Source: Bacillus sp. 7884-1 (GTDB lineage Bacteria; Bacillota; Bacilli; Bacillales; Cytobacillaceae). Taken from it: a DNA stretch of 49,642 nucleotides. Location: assembly GCF_002272245.1 (NCBI RefSeq), contig NZ_NPDD01000035.1, forward strand, positions 1 to 49,642, written 5' to 3'. Under the pieces are notes generated by a model. The model was not told where the DNA came from and did no database searches. It saw only the letters and a program-made list of their open reading frames with translations. Shown one piece after another: positions 33,740 to 40,261 of the stretch. The position numbers and the translations under genes are program-made. The stretch's first letter is position 1. Each line of letters opens with the position of its first letter.

Positions 33740-35404
33740 TTACCAGGAACCCCAAGTTTTAAATCCTGGTGAGCCTGGTGGGGCATTTTGAATCATATCG
33801 ATAAACGGTATAGTGTATGCGAATAGAATTAGGGCTGCTGTGATACCAAGCCATAATTTCCAGTTTTCAAAGAGCATTGGTGCTTTTTCATCAAGATTTT
33901 CAGCTTCACCTACAGGGAATTCTTCTTCTCCTTTAGGTGCAAAGAACGCAAGATTAACAAAGATGATAATCATTAATATGATTCCAATGAATAGAATCGA
34001 TCCACCTACGGCTTGTGCAATTTGGTAAGGAATCCATTCCATTGCTTGCGCTGAATCTCCATAAGTTGAGTAGGCAGAGCGTCTTGGGCCGCCGAGAAGT
34101 CCTTGGAAGTGCATAGCACCTGACATAAAGGCCATTCCGATAAACCAAACCCAACCTTGTATAATAGCTAATTTGTTCATTGCTTTCGTTAATATACGTC
34201 CAGTTAAATGAGGAACAAGCCAAAAGGTAATTCCAAAGAACGTCAAAACAACAGAGGTTGCAGCAGTTAAATGGAAGTGACCTGTTACCCAAATCGTATT
34301 ATGAACGACTTGGTTCATTTGGTTTGAAGCGTTGATAATACCGCCTGCACCCGCAGGGATAAAGCTTGCCATCCCAATAAATGGAACGGTAAAACGAGCA
34401 TCTTTCCAAGGTAAAACCTTGAACCAGCCAAAAAGTCCAGTTGCTCCTTTAGAGCGGCCAAATCGCTCAAACGTTGCAAACAATGAAAATGCAGTCATTA
34501 ATGATGGAATGATTACCATAAAGGTTAGAATTACCTGTAAAAACTTCCAAGCTGGGTCAATACCAGGCTCAGTTAATTGATGGTGGAATCCAACCGGAAT
34601 GGAAAATAGCAAAAATAGAATAAAGGATAGACGTGCTAAAGAATCTGAAAAAATCTTTCCGCCAATAATTTTTGGAATGATTGCATACCAGCACATATAA
34701 GCTGGAAGTAACCAGAAATACACGAGCGGATGTCCGAAATACCAGAACAAGGTACGGCTGACTAACACATCTACTGTATCTACTAATCCAAGAGACCAAG
34801 GCAGTAACTGGAATAAGACAGTTGCCGCTACTCCAAGTGATGCAACAATCCACATTACTGTATTAATAATAGCCATAAAGCTTAACAGCGGGCTTGGTTT
34901 ACCAGGGTTTTCCCTGCGCCATCTAGCATAAGTCATAATTTGTGCTGCTCCATCAAGCCAGCTGCCGATAACAACAAATGTCATACCTAAGTAAAAAATC
35001 CAATGTGCTTTTAACGGTGCATAGAAAGTGTAAAGAACAGAAGCTTCTTTAAGTAGTACCATTGTAGCAGCCATAATTGTTCCTAGCGTCATTACCCAGA
35101 AGCCAAACCAGCCAATCCTGCGTGCTGCTGGAGAATGAGTTCCTGCTGTACGGCTGACAGCAGCATATTGAAATCCCATAATAAAGAACGTTGTCAAAAC
35201 AAGCCCCATTAAGACACCATGTACGGTTAAAATTTGATAATAATCAATACCCCATGGAAGCTCAAATTTGCCCGAGCGGACCAGGGTTTGGAGTAATCCC
35301 ATTAAACCGCCTAGTGTAAGAGCAATAAAGGCAACATAAAAGTGTGCCATCGCAAGCTTTCCATCACGTGGATCAACTTTTAATTTTGATGTTTGGCTAG
35401 ACAT
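33740..35404 (-). CDS. cbaA: ba3-type cytochrome c oxidase subunit I
   Basis: This is the catalytic subunit of a B-family heme-copper oxidase, which reduces oxygen at the membrane and pumps protons. The 554-residue product has 13 hydrophobic helices. Visible ligands: His62 (HGVLMG) and His378 (GHFHL) for low-spin heme, His376 for high-spin heme, and His225, His274 and His275 for CuB. Tyr229 in GHPLVYFWLLP is the cross-linked tyrosine of ba3 enzymes. AAAGGTGG precedes the ATG, which overlaps the end of subunit II in TAATG, so they are coupled. I use cbaA by analogy with ba3 oxidases. Confidence 0.94.
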   Translation of the reverse strand: MSSQTSKLKVDPRDGKLAMAHFYVAFIALTLGGLMGLLQTLVRSGKFELPWGIDYYQILTVHGVLMGLVLTTFFIMGFQYAAVSRTAGTHSPAARRIGWFGFWVMTLGTIMAATMVLLKEASVLYTFYAPLKAHWIFYLGMTFVVIGSWLDGAAQIMTYARWRRENPGKPSPLLSFMAIINTVMWIVASLGVAATVLFQLLPWSLGLVDTVDVLVSRTLFWYFGHPLVYFWLLPAYMCWYAIIPKIIGGKIFSDSLARLSFILFLLFSIPVGFHHQLTEPGIDPAWKFLQVILTFMVIIPSLMTAFSLFATFERFGRSKGATGLFGWFKVLPWKDARFTVPFIGMASFIPAGAGGIINASNQMNQVVHNTIWVTGHFHLTAATSVVLTFFGITFWLVPHLTGRILTKAMNKLAIIQGWVWFIGMAFMSGAMHFQGLLGGPRRSAYSTYGDSAQAMEWIPYQIAQAVGGSILFIGIILMIIIFVNLAFFAPKGEEEFPVGEAENLDEKAPMLFENWKLWLGITAALILFAYTIPFIDMIQNAPPGSPGFKTWGSW

Positions 35405-35880
35405 TATTTAACCACCTTTATCTTAGAACTCATTAAATGGTGACCGGTACCGCAGTACTCGTTACAAACCACTAAATATTCGCCTTCTTTATCAAACGTT
35501 GTAACAATCTCATTTATGTAGCCTGGTTCAAGCATCATATTGATATTTGTTCCGGCAACTTGGAATCCATGAATAACATCCTTCGTTGTTGCCATTACTT
35601 TTACTTTCGCTCCTAATGGAACCTCGACTTCAAGTGGATTATAGGAGAAAGCTGAAGCAACATAAACTAATTCATAATCCCATTCTTTTCCTTCAACTTT
35701 GTTTAATCCAGGTTTATCAAAGGGTGCCTGAGTATCAATCTTTTCTGGATCTATAGTAGTTAAGCAGCTTGGCGGCTTGTTACCTAAGTAAAAAGCGCTT
35801 ACTCCTACAACTGATAAGAAAACAACAAGAGCGCCGATTCCGAAGATAAGCCAAATTTTTTCAAACTTATGCATATGCAT
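35404..35880 (-). CDS. cbaB: ba3-type cytochrome c oxidase subunit II
   Basis: Subunit II takes electrons from cytochrome c through the dinuclear CuA centre on the outer face. The 158-residue product has one N-terminal helix (about 9-32) and a cupredoxin domain. The CuA ligands are His104, Cys139, Glu141, Cys143, His147 and Met150 (CNEYCGTGHHLM). The short length and single helix are typical of ba3 oxidases. AGGGG lies eight bases before the ATG. Cys39, in PPSCL just after the helix, is not in a lipobox. Confidence 0.95.
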   Translation of the reverse strand: MHMHKFEKIWLIFGIGALVVFLSVVGVSAFYLGNKPPSCLTTIDPEKIDTQAPFDKPGLNKVEGKEWDYELVYVASAFSYNPLEVEVPLGAKVKVMATTKDVIHGFQVAGTNINMMLEPGYINEIVTTFDKEGEYLVVCNEYCGTGHHLMSSKIKVVK

Positions 35881-35959
35881 GGTTTTTTCCCCTTTCTCTC
35901 TTTAAGGCTCTTTTCTTAAACATTCTTGCTTTATGGAACAATTGTCCTAAGTTTCACGA

Positions 35960-35980
35960 GAAATTAGAAATTAGAAATTA
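35960..35980. repeat. Three-copy heptanucleotide tandem repeat
   Basis: GAAATTA is repeated three times without interruption between the subunit II and subunit 2A genes. Confidence 0.9.
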
Positions 35981-36094
35981 GATAAATCTATTAAGAAAAG
36001 AGCTACCAACTAAATTCTAAAGCGCAAAATAACTATTTCCACGTTAAAATCGGCCTTAGGATTTTAACAACAACTTTACGAAAACAGTCATGCA

Positions 36095-36244
36095 TTAAAA
36101 ACGATCTAAGAACAAGAAATAGACACTTACCCATGTGACAACTAAAAAGATTCCCAAAAAGAAAACGGACGCCATTGTCCCTTTAAGAGAAGAGCTGTCT
36201 TCAATTTCTGTTTTTTTGTTTGTTTTCAGTTCCGCTTTCGCCAT
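36095..36244 (-). CDS. Cytochrome c oxidase subunit 2A (small ba3 subunit)
   Basis: The 49-residue product begins MAKAELKTNKKTEIEDSSSL, and a single helix runs through MASVFFLGIFLVVTWVSVYF to the final LFLDRF. Small one-helix subunits of this kind (IIa) are part of ba3 oxidases and sit beside subunits I and II. AAGGGAG lies about ten bases before the ATG. It is first in the oxidase operon, 215 bases ahead of subunit II; that gap holds only the heptad repeat and AT-rich DNA. Confidence 0.88.
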   Translation of the reverse strand: MAKAELKTNKKTEIEDSSSLKGTMASVFFLGIFLVVTWVSVYFLFLDRF

Positions 36245-36370
36245 CCCCCTTGCACTCCCTTCAGAAAAAATTAATTAAATAATAAGTTCTCTTTCATAAT
36301 ACAAAACAATTGTGAAGAAAAAATAACAAATTTGACAGTTCACAAAATGTTCATTCCTTAGGTAACTACT

Positions 36371-36413
36371 ATGTTAATAGTAATAAACTGATATAACAGT
36401 GATTTATATCACA
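36371..36413 (-). promoter_or_regulatory. Crp/Fnr-type promoter of the ba3 oxidase operon
   Basis: AGTGATTTATATCACA (36398-36413) matches TGTGA-N6-TCACA at nine of ten positions. On the minus strand TAACAT (36376-36371) is a plausible -10; a start near 36364 puts the box centre at about -41.5. The gap 36245-36592 also holds further TGTGA half-sites (36429-36447) and an ATTGTCACAAT palindrome near 36518, but no gene. Confidence 0.5.
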
Positions 36414-36592
36414 ATAGTTGTAGGGGAGTTGTGACTAAACTGTGAACTATCACTTAATACCTGTGATAAAAGTAATTGATTATGACTGTCATGATGAAAA
36501 AAGCTTGTTTTATTAACGATTGTCACAATTTTGAAACTTTTAAATAGAATGGAATAGATGCAACAGAATTTTGAGAAGCGAGCGTGTTATTG

Positions 36593-36718
36593 ATGGAAAA
36601 ATATTATTGTGAACCATGCCGTCTCCTCTATGATCAAATGGAATATTGTAAAGTCTGTGGGTCCTTAGCTGATAAAAAGATAAAAATTGAAGTTCAAGCC
36701 CAATCGAAAAAACAGTAA
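36593..36718 (+). CDS. Small zinc-ribbon-like protein (41 aa)
   Basis: The product begins MEKYYCEPCRLLYDQMEYCK, continues VCGSLADKKIKIEV and ends QAQSKKQ. Two CxxC pairs (Cys6/Cys9 and Cys19/Cys22) make a short zinc ribbon. The ribosome site is weak (GAGAAGCGAG region). A terminator follows at 36726, which supports a separate transcript. It diverges from the ba3 operon and could share the Crp/Fnr box. No named family recognised. Confidence 0.65.
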   Translation: MEKYYCEPCRLLYDQMEYCKVCGSLADKKIKIEVQAQSKKQ

Positions 36719-36725
36719 AGATTAC

Positions 36726-36756
36726 AAAGCGCTAAGTCAGGCGCTTTTATTTTTTG
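36726..36756 (+). terminator. Terminator after the 41-aa zinc-ribbon gene
   Basis: AAAGCGC (36726-36732) pairs with GCGCTTT (36741-36747), followed by a T-rich tail. Confidence 0.8.
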
Positions 36757-36806
36757 AAAACTAAAATTGGAAAAGTTTTCGTAATGATTAGTTGCAGCAT
36801 CTCAGT

Positions 36807-36877
36807 TATAATCAAGGAGCACAACAACAACAACCTTCAAAACGTTGGCTTCCCTCTAGCAGGGAAGCTTTTTTTTT
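36807..36877 (+). ncRNA. Candidate short leader RNA before bpsA
   Basis: A TATAAT hexamer (36807-36812, weak -35) is followed by about 35 unpaired CAA-rich bases and a strong terminator: GCTTCCCT (36848-36855) with AGGGAAGC (36861-36868), then nine T residues. A start near 36819 would give an RNA of about 55 bases ending before bpsA (36939). It may be an attenuated leader of bpsAB or a small RNA. No known RNA family recognised. Confidence 0.45.
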
Positions 36878-36938
36878 GTACATACATCTCCTTTTTTTGG
36901 TAAAAATACCATTACCTACATTGGAGGAGAAAAACATA

Positions 36939-38027
36939 ATGCCAACAATTCTTTCAGTAGCAGAAGCAGTTCCTGAATTTGAAATAAAACAAGAGCGAGC
37001 GGTAGACTTCGCCAGAGAACTTTTTTCAGATAGTTTTAAGGATATCGAAAGACTTCTTAAAGCTTTTCAAAATGGACAAATTGAAAAACGGCACATCGTC
37101 AAGGAGATTGACTGGTATAAAGAAGACCGTTCATTTGCGGAAAAAAACAGTGCCTATATTAAATCTGCAGTAACCCTGGGAATGCAGGCGATTGTGAACT
37201 GCCTTGAAAATGAGACATTTTTGACCAGAAAGATTAACTGCGATGAAATCGATGCGATTTTCTATATCTCAACAACAGGGATGGCAACTCCGAGTATCGA
37301 AGCTAGAATTATGAATCTTTTGCCATTCCGTGAACACACCAAAAGAATTCCCATTTGGGGTCTAGGCTGTGCTGGGGGAGCATCTGGATTATCGAGGGCA
37401 TTTGAATATTGCACTGCATTTCCGGACGCCTTGGTTGTGGTGCTTTCAGTTGAACTCTGCAGCTTAACCTTTCAACGAAATGACTATTCAAAAAGTAACC
37501 TAATTGGAACGTCACTTTTTGCTGATGGGGTTGCCTGTGCATTGATTTGTGGAAATGAAGTAAACATTAATGAATTAAGTGCTAAAAAGACTGCACCAGC
37601 CATCATTGATACTCAATCTACGTTAATGCCTGACTCATTAGATGTAATGGGCTGGGATATAAGGGATCAAGGATTATTCGTGGTGTTCTCCCGAGATATC
37701 CCCAGTATCATAGAGGAGTGGCTAAAACCTAATGTAAGTAAATTTTTAACTCAGAATAAGCTGGAGCTGGCTGAGATTGCCCATTTTATTGCCCATCCTG
37801 GCGGAAAAAAGGTTATTGATGCCTATATTAAATCATTAGGGATACCACATACGATGACCGACATTTCACTTGATGTTTTAAAGCAATATGGAAACATGTC
37901 GTCGGCAACGATTCTATATGTTCTTAGAAGGTATATGGATTTAGGTGGTGAAGCAGGGACATATGGACTCTGCACGGCGCTTGGCCCGGGATTTAGTTCT
38001 GAATTACTATTACTGAAATGGGGGTAA
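36939..38027 (+). CDS. bpsA: Type III polyketide synthase BpsA (BcsA)
   Basis: This chalcone-synthase-like enzyme condenses fatty acyl-CoA with malonyl-CoA into alkylpyrones in B. subtilis. The 362-residue product has the active-site Cys144 in WGLGCAGGASG, the catalytic His in IAHPGGKKVI and Asn in YGNMSSATI. GFGPGF-type ending reads ALGPGFSSELLLLKW. ATG 36939 follows GGAGGA by about ten bases; the upstream in-frame extension crosses the terminator at 36848-36877 and is rejected. bpsB begins three bases after the stop, forming the known bpsAB operon. Confidence 0.94.
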   Translation: MPTILSVAEAVPEFEIKQERAVDFARELFSDSFKDIERLLKAFQNGQIEKRHIVKEIDWYKEDRSFAEKNSAYIKSAVTLGMQAIVNCLENETFLTRKINCDEIDAIFYISTTGMATPSIEARIMNLLPFREHTKRIPIWGLGCAGGASGLSRAFEYCTAFPDALVVVLSVELCSLTFQRNDYSKSNLIGTSLFADGVACALICGNEVNINELSAKKTAPAIIDTQSTLMPDSLDVMGWDIRDQGLFVVFSRDIPSIIEEWLKPNVSKFLTQNKLELAEIAHFIAHPGGKKVIDAYIKSLGIPHTMTDISLDVLKQYGNMSSATILYVLRRYMDLGGEAGTYGLCTALGPGFSSELLLLKWG

Positions 38028-38030
38028 ACG

Positions 38031-38603
38031 ATGATTCTTTTTTTTATATTTATTTCAGTTTTAATTATTCAACGTTTACTTGAGTTAGGAATTGCCCGAA
38101 GAAATGAAAAGTGGATGAAAGAGCGAGGGGCGATAGAATTTGGTATGAAGCATTATCAATTTATCGTGCTGATGCATTCTTTGTTTTTTGTTGTTTTCCT
38201 TTTTGAAAAAGTTGCCTTTTCTCGTGAGTTATCATCTTTTTGGCCATTGTTAGCAGGAGTATTTGTATGTGCGCAGCTGATCAGAGTGTGGGCGATTTCG
38301 TCGCTTGGACGTTATTGGAATACAAAAATCATCGTTTTACCAAATGTTGAGGTCGTCAGAAAAGGGCCATACAGGTTTATCAAACATCCCAATTATTTAG
38401 TTGTCTCCATTGAACTCTTGGTTGTACCCTTGATGTTCGATGCATACGTAACAGCTTGCTTGTTTACGCTATTAAATGTGCTTATGCTGTCAATCCGCAT
38501 ACCCGCTGAGGAAAAGGCGCTGCAGGAGCTAACTGAATATGAAGGAAGCTTTGAAAGCTGTAATCGCTTTTTGCCAAAATTGTTAAATAAATATGACAAT
38601 TAA
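38031..38603 (+). CDS. bpsB: Isoprenylcysteine methyltransferase-family protein BpsB (YpbQ)
   Basis: The 190-residue product is a membrane protein with about five helices and the ICMT signature near the C terminus: RKGPYRFIKHPNYLVV near 110 and IRIPAEEKAL near 153. In B. subtilis BpsB methylates the alkylpyrones made by BpsA. The ATG follows GGGGTAA at the end of bpsA, with only three bases between the genes. Function is taken from the family and operon context. Confidence 0.92.
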   Translation: MILFFIFISVLIIQRLLELGIARRNEKWMKERGAIEFGMKHYQFIVLMHSLFFVVFLFEKVAFSRELSSFWPLLAGVFVCAQLIRVWAISSLGRYWNTKIIVLPNVEVVRKGPYRFIKHPNYLVVSIELLVVPLMFDAYVTACLFTLLNVLMLSIRIPAEEKALQELTEYEGSFESCNRFLPKLLNKYDN

Positions 38604-38613
38604 CTAATCTATG

Positions 38614-38672
38614 TTGAAAATGATTATCATCTGTGATATTCTAATTTTAAAGAAGAATGAAAATCATTCTCA
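38614..38672 (+). promoter_or_regulatory. Fur-like double box and promoter before a small peptide gene
   Basis: TGAAAATGATTATCA (38615-38629) matches the Fur 7-1-7 motif TGATAATNATTATCA with one mismatch. TGAAAATCATTCTCA (38658-38672) matches with two. A promoter TTGAAA (38614-38619), 17 bases, TATTCT (38637-38642) is overlapped by the first box. This layout suggests iron-dependent repression. Confidence 0.65.
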
Positions 38673-38703
38673 CTTCAATTGAGCGGATAGGAAGGTGTAT
38701 CTT

Positions 38704-38784
38704 ATGGCTTTTGCATTTGTAGGTGGAACGGTAATCATATACGCATTTGTCATGAAGCACGTCTTAAAAAACGTAACACGTTAA
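38704..38784 (+). CDS. Fur-boxed small membrane peptide (26 aa)
   Basis: The frame reads MAFAFVGGTVIIYAFVMKHV then LKNVTR: one hydrophobic helix and a basic tail. AGGAAGGTG lies six bases before the ATG, a strong site. The two Fur-like boxes and a promoter lie just upstream and a terminator (38805) just downstream, so it is a complete, single-gene transcription unit. No family recognised. It is not an obvious match to the Fur-regulated FbpA, FbpB or FbpC peptides. Confidence 0.65.
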   Translation: MAFAFVGGTVIIYAFVMKHVLKNVTR

Positions 38785-38804
38785 GAGAAGAGAATATAAC
38801 ATTG

Positions 38805-38835
38805 AGCCATGGAGGAATCCTTGGCTTTTTCTTTT
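38805..38835 (+). terminator. Terminator after the Fur-boxed peptide gene
   Basis: AGCCA, T, GGA (38805-38813) pairs with TCC, T, TGGCT (38818-38826) around GGAA, followed by TTTTCTTTT. Confidence 0.8.
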
Positions 38836-38842
38836 GTTTTTA

Positions 38843-39180
38843 AATGAAAATGGTATCTCAGTAATCGAAGCCAAGCTGAAAAAGTGAATAGGTTAACTAT
38901 AGAGGGCTTATAGTGACCTGGCGAAGCAGGAAAAATGAATAGGGTAATTATGGAGGGTTCATAGTGACCGAAGCTAAGCTGGATAAATCATTTGGGTAGC
39001 TATAGAGGGCTTATAGTGACCGAAGCGAAGTTGTAAAATGGATATAGTAACTATAGAGGGTCAATAATGACCAAAGGGATTCTGGAAAATGAATAAGGTA
39101 ACTATAGATTGCTTGAGCGACCGAATCATCACTGAAGAATGAAAAAAGGTCACTATAGAACTTCTACAATGACCTACATG
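38843..39180. repeat. 51-bp palindromic tandem repeat array
   Basis: Units begin near 38894, 38945, 38997, 39048, 39099 and 39150, so the period is 51 bases (52 once), with a partial unit before the first. Each unit holds GGTAACTATAGAGGG...TATAGTGACC, able to fold as a hairpin (GGTNACTATA with TATAGTGACC), then CGAAGCGAAGCTGGAAAATG-like spacer DNA. Copies differ at many positions. Stop codons break all long frames, so it is non-coding. It fills the gap between the Fur-boxed peptide and the NERD gene. Confidence 0.85.
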
Positions 39181-39192
39181 AGGAAATCTGAA

Positions 39193-40104
39193 TTACTTGT
39201 AATAAGTGTACTTTCCTCTGCAATAAACCTTATAATGTTTCTGTAATATCCGCCTAATCTGTTTCTTAGATTCAATCACCTTACACCACTCATAGATCAA
39301 ATTGGTGGTAATTTTTATATCTGGAAAGAGAAGCTGTAACTCCTTCACAGACCGTAGTATACCATCCTCGACACTTTCAACACAGCCACATACGCTGCAC
39401 ACAATTTTAGTCTCCCCTGCCTTAACTGAAAAGGAATGGCATGACATACAGGTTTTTCCTTTTTTTAATTGATCATAATAATAAGGGGGGACTCGGGTGT
39501 AGGGAGAACCTAGTTTATGTTCCATAACTAAATAGTCAGCTAGTTTATAGTGATCTTCGTTTAGTATAGAGGCTCTCGCATTGAATTCGTCCAAGTATTT
39601 AGCGAGCTGTTTGGGATATATTATAGGCTTGTCCAATGGTGCTTGATAGAGGGTGAATGCTGGGTTAACAAAGAAGACATTTGATTTTATGGAGATAGAG
39701 TAATTTATCTTTTGGAAAACCTGCTGAAGTAAGGTGTCACTTCTTTCTATTTGATCCAGCGGATTCTGAATCACTGTATCATTCATTACATAGAACTGAT
39801 CGGATTTATAATAATAATCTCCCTCGTAATTTTTCACTTCACAAGGAAAATGGGTGCCTTGGCCAATAAGAAAGGAATCTATTTGGAAATTTGTTGAGTT
39901 TGTCTCTAGCCGCAAATCATTTAATACTAAAAACTTTTTTGGATCCAGCCTCTCATCAGTTAATTGATCAAACATCACCTCACCCTTGTAACCTTTTTCT
40001 AGGTACAAATAGATTTTTTTCTCTTTGCTGGGTAAAACCATGCGAATGTTTAAGGATCTAAACAACTTTAATTCCTCTGACTCGATACGTTCTTTATAAG
40101 CCAT
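39193..40104 (-). CDS. NERD domain protein with C-terminal zinc finger
   Basis: The 303-residue product has a NERD (nuclease-related) domain from about 35 to 150: VLNDLRLETNSTNFQIDSFL with the Asp and PCEVKNYEGDYYYK with Glu-x-Lys, the PD-(D/E)xK-type residues. A C-terminal zinc-finger-like region has CMSCHSF and CSVCGC (about 219-246) and a helical tail. Relatives are presumed DNA- or RNA-handling enzymes; the target is unknown. The start at 40104 lies eight bases after AAGGA. It diverges from dynA; the 51-bp array lies just after its stop. Confidence 0.88.
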   Translation of the reverse strand: MAYKERIESEELKLFRSLNIRMVLPSKEKKIYLYLEKGYKGEVMFDQLTDERLDPKKFLVLNDLRLETNSTNFQIDSFLIGQGTHFPCEVKNYEGDYYYKSDQFYVMNDTVIQNPLDQIERSDTLLQQVFQKINYSISIKSNVFFVNPAFTLYQAPLDKPIIYPKQLAKYLDEFNARASILNEDHYKLADYLVMEHKLGSPYTRVPPYYYDQLKKGKTCMSCHSFSVKAGETKIVCSVCGCVESVEDGILRSVKELQLLFPDIKITTNLIYEWCKVIESKKQIRRILQKHYKVYCRGKYTYYK

Positions 40105-40261
40105 ATTCCACATCCTTACCATGTAATAATACAATAGTACCTGAGCGGAAAAAATAATACGTGAATATTATGTTAACAAATTAAGTTTTCACAATAGGAA
40201 AAGTTTGAATTATCGTATAAAATATAAAATATTACAAAGTTGTGAACAAGGGGAAGAAATC

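Noticed and set aside
36792..36938. Longer N terminus for bpsA
   Set aside because: The extension crosses a strong terminator and lacks a ribosome site; ATG 36939 gives the family N terminus.
32737..36938. xpt-pbuX with a purine riboswitch, expected near here from B. subtilis order
   Set aside because: No such genes or riboswitch sequence are present; the space holds an EamA gene and the ba3 oxidase operon.
38843..39180. CRISPR array
   Set aside because: The units are tandem and diverged over their whole length, without conserved repeats separated by unique spacers, and no cas genes are near.
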